From: Devosia equisanguinis
GTDB taxonomy: Bacteria; Pseudomonadota; Alphaproteobacteria; Rhizobiales; Hyphomicrobiaceae
Direction: 5' to 3'
DNA length: 34,857 nt
Assembly (NCBI GenBank): GCA_945862355.1
Contig: CAMAYR010000023.1
Span: 1-34,857 of the forward strand
A program made the translations under genes and the position numbers. Shown in pieces: positions 23,590-31,602 of the stretch (position 1 is the stretch's first letter; each line of letters starts with the position of its first letter). The notes beneath the pieces are model-generated. The model saw nothing but the letters and a program-made list of their open reading frames with translations. It did no database searches and had not been told where the DNA came from.

Positions 23590-24444
23590 ATGGCAGAGCT
23601 TCCCCGCCTCAACGGCATCATCAAGGCACTGGCGAGCGGCAAGCATGCCGTGACGTGCTTCCAGCCCTGCGAGATCGGCATTGCCGTCGAGATGGCGCAG
23701 TCCAAGTATGACGGTGTCATCTACGAGATGGAGCATCTGGCCTGGGACGGCATGGCGCTGCGTCACACGCTGCAGTACTCGCTCAACCGTCAGCAGATCG
23801 TCGAAAAGGGACTTGCCCCGCAGGTGACACCGCTGGTGCGCATCCCCGTCAACGGCGTGGAGAAGAACCAGTGGTTTGCCAAGCAGGCGCTCGACATGGG
23901 CTGCTATGGCATCTGCTGGCCGCACATCTCGACCGCCGACGAGGCCTACAACGCGATCTCCGCCTGCCGCTATCCCCGCCTGGAGGACAAGCCCAACTAC
24001 GAGCCCGCCGGCATCCGCGGCGACGGCCCGGTCCAGGCTGCGCGCTACTGGGGCATCTCGCAGCAGGACTACTACAAGAAAGCCGACGTCTGGCCGCTAG
24101 ACCCCAACGGCGAGATCTTCGTCGTGCTGCAGATCGAGGACACGAAAGGCATCAAGAACCTCAAGGAGATCCTCCAGGTGCCCGGCATCGGCTGCATTCT
24201 GATCGGCGAGGGCGACCTCTCCCAGGAACTCGGCGTGCCCCGTCAGTACGAGCATAAGGTGGTGCTCGATGCGATGGCGGAGATCGTGGCGCGCTGCAAG
24301 GAGGCGAACGTCGTCGTCGGCCATCCCCACGTGGAGATCGGCAATGCGCAGCGCATCATCGACGAGGGCTATCGCTTCCTGATGAGCGCCGCACCGCGCA
24401 ATTACGGCACGCTCAACAACACGCTGAAGCTGGCGGGAAGATGA
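23590..24444 (+). CDS. HpcH/HpaI-family aldolase
   Basis: 284 residues from ATG 23590; the track start at 23524 reads into the repeat. Family features are the early VEMAQSKYDGVIYEMEH, the metal/substrate region VTPLVRIPVN, and the barrel strand VLQIEDTKGIKNLKEILQVPGIGCILIGEGDLSQELG, where the Glu of QIED and the Asp of EGDLS match the metal ligands of class II pyruvate aldolases. The end (RFLMSAAPRNYGTLNNTLK) matches the family close. It probably cleaves or forms a C-C bond next to a pyruvate-type enol. It runs with an SRPBCC gene and a decarboxylase-like gene, so a ring or dicarboxylate catabolic pathway is likely; the substrate is unknown. Confidence 0.85.
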   Translation: MAELPRLNGIIKALASGKHAVTCFQPCEIGIAVEMAQSKYDGVIYEMEHLAWDGMALRHTLQYSLNRQQIVEKGLAPQVTPLVRIPVNGVEKNQWFAKQALDMGCYGICWPHISTADEAYNAISACRYPRLEDKPNYEPAGIRGDGPVQAARYWGISQQDYYKKADVWPLDPNGEIFVVLQIEDTKGIKNLKEILQVPGIGCILIGEGDLSQELGVPRQYEHKVVLDAMAEIVARCKEANVVVGHPHVEIGNAQRIIDEGYRFLMSAAPRNYGTLNNTLKLAGR

Positions 24445-24455
24445 GGCTCACCCTC

Positions 24456-24482
24456 CTCCCCATTCGTTTTCCGGATGGGGAG
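24456..24482 (+). promoter_or_regulatory. Hairpin that covers the ribosome binding site of the SRPBCC gene
   Basis: CTCCCCAT (24456) pairs perfectly with ATGGGGAG (24475), with two further weak inner pairs. The 3' arm overlaps the GGGGAGAAGG Shine-Dalgarno region of the gene starting at 24497. The RNA could therefore hide the site, or act as an intergenic attenuator after the aldolase gene. It has no T-run. Confidence 0.45.
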
Positions 24483-24496
24483 AAGGAATTCGCACC

Positions 24497-24943
24497 ATGC
24501 GCCAGACCCGACGAATCCGTATCAACGCTCCCCAGCATCGTGTGTGGGAATTGCTCGACGACGCCAGCAAGCTGCAGTCGTGGATGCCTCACATCGTTGC
24601 CGTCCACTATCCCGACGGCCGGCCCAAGGGCGACCCGGTCGGCGCCCGGTTTGTCCACGAGATGCGCCAGGGCGATCAGGTCTCGTCTTACGAGGGCCAG
24701 ATTACGGAGTATCGGCGCGGCGAGTTGCTCGCCATGATGGTCCGTCCCCAAGCATTCGCGATGCACGCAGTCTATCACCTGTCGGGCGACGACGACTGGA
24801 CGCTTCTCGAATACGGCTGCGACGTGAAGCCGACGACATGGCGCGGCTATCTCATGGTCTGGTACGGCAGGCGCCTGCTCAACTCGATCCTCGACCAGCA
24901 GCTCGCGCGGCTGAAGCTGGCCGCGGAGGGCCACCAGCTTTAG
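24497..24943 (+). CDS. SRPBCC-fold protein (polyketide cyclase/START-like)
   Basis: 148 residues. The start MRQTRRIRINAPQHRVWELLDDASKLQSWMPHI is the typical first strand and helix of SRPBCC domains (I.APx..VWxLL.D). The C-terminus is the long closing helix (LMVWYGRRLLNSILDQQLARLKLAAEG). The fold binds hydrophobic ligands; function cannot be given more closely. It follows the aldolase by 52 bp and precedes the second decarboxylase-like gene, so it is probably in the same operon. Confidence 0.82.
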   Translation: MRQTRRIRINAPQHRVWELLDDASKLQSWMPHIVAVHYPDGRPKGDPVGARFVHEMRQGDQVSSYEGQITEYRRGELLAMMVRPQAFAMHAVYHLSGDDDWTLLEYGCDVKPTTWRGYLMVWYGRRLLNSILDQQLARLKLAAEGHQL

Positions 24944-25034
24944 ACTGATACTGAAACTGGCACTTGAGACTGGAAGTGACGTTCAATAGGTGGCGGCCCT
25001 GGATGGCCTAGCACCAGCACTAGCGGAGGACACC

Positions 25035-25943
25035 ATGGCGAGCCCAATTCCGAAGTCCGGTCCTGTCACGCTCCAGGCCAACATTATGGAGTACGTGAAC
25101 ACCAAGGCGATCCGCGCAGGCGACGTGAGTTCCGACCTCGTGAAGATCGAGTTCACCGGCCCGAAGATCGCCAACCAGGGCTTCAAGCCGTTGATCCGCG
25201 AAGCCAAGTTTCACATTTCCGAGCTGGCCGTCGTGTCGTTCCTCCAGGCACGCGAGGCGGGCAAGCCGTTGGTCATGGCGCCCGCGCCGATCCTGTCGCG
25301 CTTCCAGCACCAGAACATTTCCTACAACGTCGAGCGCTGCCCCGGCATGAAGCCGAAGGACGTCGAGGGCAAGCTCGTCGGCCTGCGTTCGTATTCGCAA
25401 ACCACTGCGCTGTGGGTGCGGGCGATCCTGAAGCACGAGTATGGCGTCGATCTCGGCTCGATCCGGTGGACGTGCTATGACCCGCCGCACCCCGCCGAGG
25501 TCAAGGACCCCGATTTCGTGATCCCGTTCGATCCGGCCGGCCGCACGGTCGAGGAGATGCTGGTCGCCGGTGCGTTCGACGCCGCCATCATCGGCGGCAC
25601 GATCAAGGGCGAGCCGAAAGTTGCGACGCTCATTCCCGACGCCGAGAAGGCCGCTCTCGACTGGTATGCGCGCAAGAAGATCGTGCCTGTGAACCACTAT
25701 CTCGTGATGGGGGCCGATCTGCCGAAGGAGCGGCCGGACGTCGTGCGTGAGGTCTACCGTATGATCGGAGAGAGCAAGAAGGCCAACCCGCTGACGGCCG
25801 GCGGCGTCGATCTCCTGCCGATGGGCTTCGAGGCCAATCGCCCGACCATCGAGCAGATCATCGAGTTCGCCCTCGAGCAGGGCCTCATCAAGACGCGCTT
25901 CAAGGTCGAGGATCTTTTCGATCCCGTCACGATGAGCCTTTGA
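25035..25943 (+). CDS. Second periplasmic-binding-fold protein, paralogue of the 22246 gene
   Basis: 302 residues from ATG 25035 behind GGAGG; the track start at 24990 lacks a site. No signal peptide. VEGKLVGLRSYSQTTALWVRAILKHEYGVDLGSIRW lines up with the 22246 protein (GRRVGVTEYQQTAALWTRGALQHEFGV), and both end ...LEQGL followed by L.eiF.p.TM. The two differ elsewhere, so the duplication is old. No transporter genes accompany it. An enzyme of the 4,5-dihydroxyphthalate decarboxylase-like family, or a binding protein recruited from another transporter, are both possible. Confidence 0.72.
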   Translation: MASPIPKSGPVTLQANIMEYVNTKAIRAGDVSSDLVKIEFTGPKIANQGFKPLIREAKFHISELAVVSFLQAREAGKPLVMAPAPILSRFQHQNISYNVERCPGMKPKDVEGKLVGLRSYSQTTALWVRAILKHEYGVDLGSIRWTCYDPPHPAEVKDPDFVIPFDPAGRTVEEMLVAGAFDAAIIGGTIKGEPKVATLIPDAEKAALDWYARKKIVPVNHYLVMGADLPKERPDVVREVYRMIGESKKANPLTAGGVDLLPMGFEANRPTIEQIIEFALEQGLIKTRFKVEDLFDPVTMSL

Positions 25944-26246
25944 GGCAGCGAGCGCCGAGCGGCGTAGGGTGCATGAGCGCGCCAGCGCGACATGCCCCGC
26001 GGCCAGCAGGCGCCAGAGCGAACGCACACCATGGTGCTCGTTATTGAGTTATGGGAAAAGGCGGGGGCAGCCATCGGCCGATCCCGCCTGTCCGATCCCG
26101 CCTTGCCGAGGCCATCACGCACGGCCACGATGTCCGCAACTGAGGGAGCTTCTGCCGTGATCGAGGCGCCGCGATCGGCAGCAGGTGAGCCCAGCACCCA
26201 ACCGGAACCTGAGCAGATGCAGCATGTGTGGCGCACCACAGTCCAG
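25944..26246 (+). other. Gap between the catabolic cluster and ptxE
   Basis: 303 bp between convergent genes. GCCGATCCCGCCTGTCCGATCCCGCCTTGCCG contains a short direct repeat (CCGATCCCGCCT). Small ORFs here have no family features or ribosome sites. I see no gene and no strong terminator. Confidence 0.35.
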
Positions 26247-27200
26247 TTATCGATGCCGTGAAGCGGAAGCGGAAGAGGCGGATTGGACCGGATTCAATCC
26301 AGGAGTTGCAATGGAACCCCCATCGGGATCCGTTCCTGCGGTGTCAACGATCAATGACCTCAGCAGAAGTGCAGCAAGGGAACCAGATGGCAACCGATCC
26401 GGCAAAACGAGTTTGAGATCTTTCACCAGCGGCGCGCCTTCGATATGCAGCGCCGCCAACCGCCCAGCGGCAACTTCTTCCGTAACAGCCGAGCGCATCA
26501 CGATCGATACGCCAGCGCCGGCTTGTACTGCTTTCTTCACGGCCTCTGTGCTGCCGAAACCGGATCGTATACGCAGCCGGTCAGCGACCTCCCCCAACTG
26601 CTCTTTCAAGATCCGTCCTGTTCCGCTACCCGTCTCGCCGCCCAGCATGATTTCGCAGGGGAGTTCCGCTGGAGGAATGGACTGGAGGCTGGCCCACCTG
26701 TGCTCCGGCGACACGATGACGACGAGCGGCTCGCGCAACCATGTCTGGGCCGAGAAGCCGCCACGGTCGTCCCACCACTCCATAACAGCGACATCTGCCT
26801 CACCTCGCTCCAGTCGCTCGGCAACCTCGGGATTCGGGCCGATCCACATCTCGACATCGATACCCATGCATCGCCCAAATGCGGCGATTGGTGGCTGCAA
26901 CAGATAGACGCCAATGTTGCTCGCCGCCGCCACCCGGAGCCGCGGCTGATGCATCATCTCTCTGGCGCGGACGGCGGTTCCAACTAGAGCTCGGGCATAA
27001 GGCAGAAATCGCAATCCGTGCTGCGTCGGGTTAACGGCTCTGTGCTCGCGTGCCAGCAGAGGAGCCGCCAGGTGCTCCTCGAGTTGCTTGATGTGCTCGA
27101 CGATCGTCGAAGGTGACAGATCGAGCTTCTTGGCGGCGGAACGAATGCCCTTGGTGTCGACGACGACAAGGAAGCTGCGAACATGAGTTAGATTAAGCAT
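26247..27200 (-). CDS. ptxE: LysR-family transcriptional regulator, probable PtxE
   Basis: 317 residues. The N-terminal LysR winged HTH reads VRSFLVVVDTKGIRSAAKKLDLSPSTIVEHIKQLEEHLAAPLLAREHRAVNPTQHG. The C-terminal two-lobed effector domain includes REPLVVIVSPEHRWA and GFGSTEAVKKAVQAGAGVSIV. The tail after residue 285 is Ser/Ala-rich and longer than usual. It lies 33 bp after ptxD in the same direction, the order of the ptxABCDE locus of Pseudomonas stutzeri. The LysR family call is firm; the ptxE name rests on position. Confidence 0.85.
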   Translation of the reverse strand: MLNLTHVRSFLVVVDTKGIRSAAKKLDLSPSTIVEHIKQLEEHLAAPLLAREHRAVNPTQHGLRFLPYARALVGTAVRAREMMHQPRLRVAAASNIGVYLLQPPIAAFGRCMGIDVEMWIGPNPEVAERLERGEADVAVMEWWDDRGGFSAQTWLREPLVVIVSPEHRWASLQSIPPAELPCEIMLGGETGSGTGRILKEQLGEVADRLRIRSGFGSTEAVKKAVQAGAGVSIVMRSAVTEEVAAGRLAALHIEGAPLVKDLKLVLPDRLPSGSLAALLLRSLIVDTAGTDPDGGSIATPGLNPVQSASSASASRHR

Positions 27201-27233
27201 CGTCGTGATGTCTGCTTCGCTCGATGTCGTGCA

Positions 27234-28247
27234 CTAGTCGGGACGTGTCGCGTTGATCGCGCCGGTCGGGACAAGTCCTTGCAACACGTCGATGATGCTG
27301 CGCGCTGCCGAGGCCTCGATCTCGCGCCTGACATCGATCACGGCCGAACCGATATGCGGCGTCAGAACCGTAGGAGAACCAGGAGCGAGTAGCCGCTCGT
27401 CGATGGAAGCAGGCCGATCGGGACGCGCCCAATCTTCACATTCGAAAACGTCTGCCGCGTAGCCGCGAAGATGTCCCCTCGAAATCGCATCGGCAACAGC
27501 GGCCTCGTCGACCAGCGATCCTCGGGCAGGATTGACGAGGATCGTTCCCGGCTTCATCGCGGCAATGGAGCGCGCGTCGATGACATGCTTCGTCGATGCC
27601 GACAGTGGTAACGCGAGCACGACGAAATCCGATATACGCAGAAGCTCGCCGAGGGGGACCAACTCGACCAGCGTGCTCGCCTCGTGCCGGGGCCCTTCCA
27701 GCGCGCTGTCGTGTGCCATGATTCGGCAGCCGAAGCCGCTGAGCCGCGCCGCGATCGCCTGGCCCACCTTGCCGAAGCCGACGATCCCCACGGTCGCTCC
27801 AGCGATCCCTATGCCATAATGTTGCGGACGCCAGCCGTGGAAACCTTCTCGACGTATCTCGCTATCTCCAGCCAGCATGTTCCGCCCCAAGGCCAGCATC
27901 AGCCCGATGGCAAGCTCTGCTGTCGGTATGGTGAGAAGATCGCTGCAGATCGTCACCCATACACCGCGCGCCGAAGCCGCCTCGACATCGATGTTGTCGA
28001 ACCCTTTCAGGGCCGCGCCAATGACCTGGAGCTTGGGGCAGCTTTCGAGGAAGGCAGCATTTATACGATCGGGCATGAAGGCCATGATCCCGGCCGCTTC
28101 CCGGCAATGCGCGAGCAGGACATCCCGCTGCCAGGGTTCGTTGCCGTCGTTGGCGATGACACGCGCGATGCCCTCGAACATCGCGCGTGTTTCGACAAAT
28201 GTACGGTTCGTCAGAACGACCAACGGCAACTTCGTCAACTGAGCCAT
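27234..28247 (-). CDS. ptxD: Phosphonate (phosphite) dehydrogenase PtxD
   Basis: 337 residues of the D-2-hydroxyacid dehydrogenase family. It oxidises phosphite to phosphate with reduction of NAD+. Signature blocks recall P. stutzeri PtxD closely: MAFMPDR, ALKGFDNIDV, LLTIPTAELAIGL, GWRPQHYGIGI, LALPLSASTKHV, NPARGSLVDEAAV, GYAADVFECEDWARPDRP and TPHIGSAV. The Arg (NPARGS), Glu (DVFECED) and His (TPHIGS) of the active site are present, as are the Lys of ALKGF and the Trp/Tyr of GWRPQHYG. An Asp after the second Rossmann strand (AHDSALE) fits NAD preference. Context with ptxABC uptake genes supports the call over glycerate or lactate dehydrogenase. Confidence 0.93.
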   Translation of the reverse strand: MAQLTKLPLVVLTNRTFVETRAMFEGIARVIANDGNEPWQRDVLLAHCREAAGIMAFMPDRINAAFLESCPKLQVIGAALKGFDNIDVEAASARGVWVTICSDLLTIPTAELAIGLMLALGRNMLAGDSEIRREGFHGWRPQHYGIGIAGATVGIVGFGKVGQAIAARLSGFGCRIMAHDSALEGPRHEASTLVELVPLGELLRISDFVVLALPLSASTKHVIDARSIAAMKPGTILVNPARGSLVDEAAVADAISRGHLRGYAADVFECEDWARPDRPASIDERLLAPGSPTVLTPHIGSAVIDVRREIEASAARSIIDVLQGLVPTGAINATRPD

Positions 28248-28266
28248 TTTCGATTGCCTGCTCGTC

Positions 28267-29070
28267 TTATTTTAGGGTCTTGCGGAGATAGGCACCGATG
28301 CTGTCGACGACGACGACACAGGCCAGGATCGACAGCAGGATTGCGGATACCTGATCGTAGTTGAGCAGCCGCAGCGCAGCCATCAGTTCGAAGCCTATTC
28401 CTCCCGCGCCGACGATGCCGAGTACGGCCGAGGCGCGGAAATGATACTCCCATCTGTAGATCGTGACGTCCATGAGCTGTGGCAGAACCTGCGGCAGGAC
28501 TGCGTGCAGGATCACCTGCGTCTGTGTCGCTCCGGCAGCCCGTGCGGCCTCCAGAGGCTTGGGATCGACGTGCTCGATCGCCTCGGCGTAGAACTTCCCG
28601 ACCATTCCCACCGAGTGAAGTCCCAGCGCCAGGACGCCGGGGAGTGCGCCGAACCCGACAGCCGCAACGAACAGCACGCCCAGAATGATCTCGGGCACCG
28701 AACGCAAGAATGCCAGCAGCGTGCGCACCACGAAGTATACGCTCGGATGCGGACTGGTATTGGGAGCGGCAAGCAGAGCCAGCGGAAGTGAAAAGACGAC
28801 GGCGAGCGCAGTTCCGGCGATCGACATCAAAAGCGTGTCGAGCAGCGGCTTCAGCCACGTCTGCCATCGGGTGAAGTTCGGAGGCACCATCTCCGACGCC
28901 AATTGCTGAATTGCCGGCCCGCTATCAGCGAACCGCTTGGCGTCGAAGAAACCCGTCCCCCACAGGGAGAAGAGGGAAATACACACGATCAGTCCCACGA
29001 GCGCCGCACCACGTAAAGCGGAGCGACGCTCGTCGGCCAGGATCGCCTCGAAGGAGGTCGAGATCGACAT
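28267..29070 (-). CDS. ptxC: Phosphite ABC transporter permease PtxC (PhnE family)
   Basis: 267 residues with about six membrane segments. The cytoplasmic coupling loop EHVDPKPLEAARAAGATQTQVILHAVLPQVLPQ is the EAA motif of binding-protein-dependent permeases. The PhnE-type region SVPEIILGVLFVAAVGFGALPGVLALGLHSVGMVGKFYAEAIE precedes it. The true start is the ATG at 29070, one codon after the track's TTG, with GAGG just upstream. It follows ptxB by 7 bp. It forms the channel for phosphite import. Confidence 0.9.
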   Translation of the reverse strand: MSISTSFEAILADERRSALRGAALVGLIVCISLFSLWGTGFFDAKRFADSGPAIQQLASEMVPPNFTRWQTWLKPLLDTLLMSIAGTALAVVFSLPLALLAAPNTSPHPSVYFVVRTLLAFLRSVPEIILGVLFVAAVGFGALPGVLALGLHSVGMVGKFYAEAIEHVDPKPLEAARAAGATQTQVILHAVLPQVLPQLMDVTIYRWEYHFRASAVLGIVGAGGIGFELMAALRLLNYDQVSAILLSILACVVVVDSIGAYLRKTLK

Positions 29071-29077
29071 CAAATCC

Positions 29078-29944
29078 TCACAGCTTGGCCATGTCGAGCT
29101 TCAGGATCTTCGCCATGTCGCGAAGCACGTCGTAGTCTTTGTCTGTTGCCCGAGCAAATCCGTCGATACGGAACAGCTTGAGGATCGTCGGATCTTTCAG
29201 CTCTAAGAATGTCTTCCTGATTGCATCCTTGAGCTCCGGCTTCAGATAGCCCTGGAGCGTCATCGGATAGTTGGGGATGGCGTCGGACAGCCCGATTTGC
29301 TTGACTTTCGTCGGGTCGACTTTCTTTGTTTCGACGAGCGTGCGATAAATCGGCTCCGAAAGCGCGCCGGCTGGCACTTGGCCGGCAGCGACCGCACGCG
29401 CTACGGCATCGTGCTGACCGAGATGCACGACCTTGTAGTCGGCATTGCCAATGAGGCCATTCTTGGCTAGATGGGTGCGCGGTGCGAGATGGCTTGAGGT
29501 AGACGCCTGATCGCCGAATGCGAACGGGTGCCCCTTGACGTCCTTGAGCTCCTTCACGGGGCCGCTCGCGGTCGCGATCAGGATCGATTGATAGTTGGGC
29601 TTACCCTTCTCGACGCCGACGGCAAACGGCTCGATCTCGGTCGCCTTTGACTTCGCAAGCACATAGGAGAACGGGCCGAAGTAGGCCACGTCGATTCGAC
29701 CGAAGCGCATCGCTTCGATCATGGAGGAATAGTCGGTCGTCACGATGATCTCGATTTCCTTCTTGAGCGTCTGCTCGAGATATTTCTTCAAAGGCTGCGC
29801 ATTCTGAATCAGTGTCGAGGCATTCTCGTCGGGCAGCAACGCGACGCGCAGCTTGTCCGGGTTAGTCTTGTCGGCCAGCACCGGGCCAGCAACCATCATC
29901 GTGCCGGCCGCGAGCCCGACCGCCAATAAACTTCGACGTTTCAT
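29078..29944 (-). CDS. ptxB: Phosphite-binding periplasmic protein PtxB (PhnD family)
   Basis: 288 residues with a Sec signal peptide (MKRRSLLAVGLAAGTMMVAGPVLA, likely cleaved before DKTN). The mature protein has PhnD-family blocks: LRVALLPDENAST, GRIDVAYFGPFSYVLAKSKA, PFAFGDQASTSSHLAPR, and VPAGALSEPIYRTL. It captures phosphite (or a related reduced phosphorus anion) and delivers it to PtxC. Base composition looks slightly less GC-rich than the cco genes, by eye. Confidence 0.91.
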   Translation of the reverse strand: MKRRSLLAVGLAAGTMMVAGPVLADKTNPDKLRVALLPDENASTLIQNAQPLKKYLEQTLKKEIEIIVTTDYSSMIEAMRFGRIDVAYFGPFSYVLAKSKATEIEPFAVGVEKGKPNYQSILIATASGPVKELKDVKGHPFAFGDQASTSSHLAPRTHLAKNGLIGNADYKVVHLGQHDAVARAVAAGQVPAGALSEPIYRTLVETKKVDPTKVKQIGLSDAIPNYPMTLQGYLKPELKDAIRKTFLELKDPTILKLFRIDGFARATDKDYDVLRDMAKILKLDMAKL

Positions 29945-29973
29945 GATGTGATCTCTTTTTCGGTTGCGAAGTC

Positions 29974-30735
29974 CTACTCGGCCGCTTCCAGAAGTCTGGG
30001 CGTAGCGGCCTTGTAGATCGTGGCGAGAGCGGCCGGCCCGAGCTCGTCTTGGCCGCCATCGAAAACAACGCGCCCCTGCGCCAGCCCGACTATGCGATCG
30101 GCGAACTGCCGGGCAAGCTCGACCTGATGCAGGCTCACGATTGCGGTGATGCCATCCTCCCGGCAGATCCGATGGAGATCGCCGAGCACCTGGATGGCCG
30201 TTTCGGGATCGAGGCTCGCGACGGGCTCATCAGCGAGAATGATCTCCGGTTGCTGGGCCTTGGCCCTTGCGATACCGACGCGCTGTTGCTGACCGCCCGA
30301 GAGCTGGTCCGCCCGATGCAAAGCGCGATCTGCAAGCCCGACGCGATCGAGTGCCTCGAGCGCGATGATACGATCATTGCGCGGTAGCGGCAGCATCGAC
30401 CTCAGCGTCGAGTGCGCTGCAAGCCGTCCCACCAGCACGTTCTCGAGCGCGGTGAGCCGGCCGATCAGATGGTGCTGCTGGAACACCATCCCGGTACGCC
30501 GCCGATGTCGGCGCAGAGCAGTGCCACCAGCGAAGATCGAGCCGTGTCCTTCGGAGATGACATCGCCCTGCGTCGGTCTAACGAGCCCGTTGAGTGTCCG
30601 CAGCAACGTCGACTTGCCCGCGCCGGACATGCCCAGAAGGACGACGAACTTGCCTCGGTCGAAGCCCACGCTCGTCCGACGCAGCCCAGCGAAACCATTA
30701 GGGTAGATGACCTCAACGTCTTTGACAGAAAGCAT
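29974..30735 (-). CDS. ptxA: Phosphite ABC transporter ATP-binding protein PtxA (PhnC family)
   Basis: 253 residues from ATG 30735; the track start at 30807 adds 24 residues that overlap the promoter region. Walker A is GMSGAGKST, signature LSGGQQQRVGIARA, Walker B IILADEPVASLDP, switch His in SLHQVELA. The Q-loop region VFQQHHLIGRLTALENVLVGRL is typical of PhnC. It is first in the ptxABCDE operon and powers uptake. A Pho-box-like promoter lies 86-103 bp upstream. Confidence 0.91.
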   Translation of the reverse strand: MLSVKDVEVIYPNGFAGLRRTSVGFDRGKFVVLLGMSGAGKSTLLRTLNGLVRPTQGDVISEGHGSIFAGGTALRRHRRRTGMVFQQHHLIGRLTALENVLVGRLAAHSTLRSMLPLPRNDRIIALEALDRVGLADRALHRADQLSGGQQQRVGIARAKAQQPEIILADEPVASLDPETAIQVLGDLHRICREDGITAIVSLHQVELARQFADRIVGLAQGRVVFDGGQDELGPAALATIYKAATPRLLEAAE

Positions 30736-30804
30736 ACGGCACCCCCGGTATCGGTTGGCTTTGTTCGGCTTGGTCGAACAGAATGCCATTTCGTTTGCCG
30801 TCTC

Positions 30805-30838
30805 CAACTAGCAAGCCTGTTTGACATGCCGATGACGG
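30805..30838 (-). promoter_or_regulatory. Pho-box-like promoter of the ptx operon
   Basis: On the minus strand CCGTCAT-CGGC-ATGTCAA (30838-30821) has the two 7-bp repeats and 4-bp spacer of a PhoB box (CTGTCAT-N4-CTGTCAT), with a few mismatches. Exactly 10 nt further on, TAGTTG (30810-30805) preceded by TGC could be an extended -10. That spacing is the one used at PhoB-activated promoters. The leader to ptxA would be about 60-65 nt. Confidence 0.62.
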
Positions 30839-30959
30839 CAATCCGATGCGCGTTGGCTCTTCCGCCCAGACGGCGACCGGCACCAAATCTGGAAACCTAT
30901 CGCGGACCGATAACGGACATGCATTCCGCTGCGGTCGCCATCCGCGGCGCTAGCGTAAG

Positions 30960-31602
30960 CGGGAGACCCCCCGGCTCTGCCGGGGAGGCATCAGCAGTTT
31001 GACGATTCCGGCGGTCCATCGACGGACTTCCACCGTGAGCAACCACGCACACGGAAGGAACTCCACCGATGAACCAGTATCAAGCCCTAAACCACACCAC
31101 CTGGGACTGCAAATATCACGTCGTTTTCATCCCGAAGTGCAGACGGAAGACGTTGTATGCTGGTCTGAGGCCGCATCTGGGTGAGGTGTTTCGAAGCTTG
31201 GCGCAGCAGTAGGAGTCGAAGATCGAGGAGGGGCATCTGATGATCGATCATGTGCACATGATGATCTCGATCCCTCCGAAATACGCGGTGTCCCAGGTGG
31301 TCGGGTTCATCAAGGGGAAGAGTGCGATCCATCTGGCGCGGGTGTACGGCGAGCGCAAACGGAACTTCGTGGGACAGCACTTCTGGGCCAGGGGGTACTT
31401 CGTCTCGACCGTGGGTCGTGACGAGGCAGTGATCCGGGAGTACATCCGAAATCAAGAGAAGGAGGATCAGAGGTTGGAGCAGCTCAATCTCTGGGGTCGA
31501 TGACCGCCTTCAGGCGGTACCAAGTTTTGTGGCCGCGTCAGCGACCACTTCTACCGCCTCGGGCGGTTCCAATCCTAAAGCCCCCGGCTTTGCCGGGGGA
31601 TA
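30960..31602 (+). mobile_element. IS200/IS605-family element (tnpA only), non-autonomous
   Basis: A single tnpA-type frame lies between two sub-terminal hairpins: CCCCGGC-TCT-GCCGGGG at 30969-30985 and CCCCCGGC-TTT-GCCGGGGG at 31581-31599. Two further hairpins, ACCGCCT-TC-AGGCGGT (31503) and ACCGCC-TCG-GGCGGT (31553), lie behind the gene. There are no terminal inverted repeats or target duplication, as expected for single-strand transposition by HUH enzymes. The right end abuts the dispersed repeat at 31603. Exact ends are not fixed. Confidence 0.78.
31069..31503 (+). pseudogene. tnpA: IS200-type transposase TnpA with an internal amber codon
   Basis: Reading from ATG 31069 (after GGAAGGA) gives MNQYQALNHTTWDCKYHVVFIPKCRRKTLYAGLRPHL... 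for 47 codons, then TAG at 31210. The same frame continues ESKIEEGHLMIDHVHMMISIPPKY...HFWARGYFVSTVGRDEAVIREYIRNQEKEDQRL to 31503. The HUH motif (DHVHMM) and the catalytic Tyr (REYIRNQ) both lie after the stop. Total length (144 codons) is normal for the family, and a Lys codon (AAG) is the likely original. Restart at ATG 31240 would lose the first beta strand. So active transposase is unlikely without suppression. Confidence 0.85.

Noticed and set aside
31069-31503. RAYT (REP-associated transposase) reading of the tnpA
   Set aside because: The gene has its own IS200-type end hairpins and the sequence follows the classic IS200 pattern; the nearby repeat is not at both ends of it.
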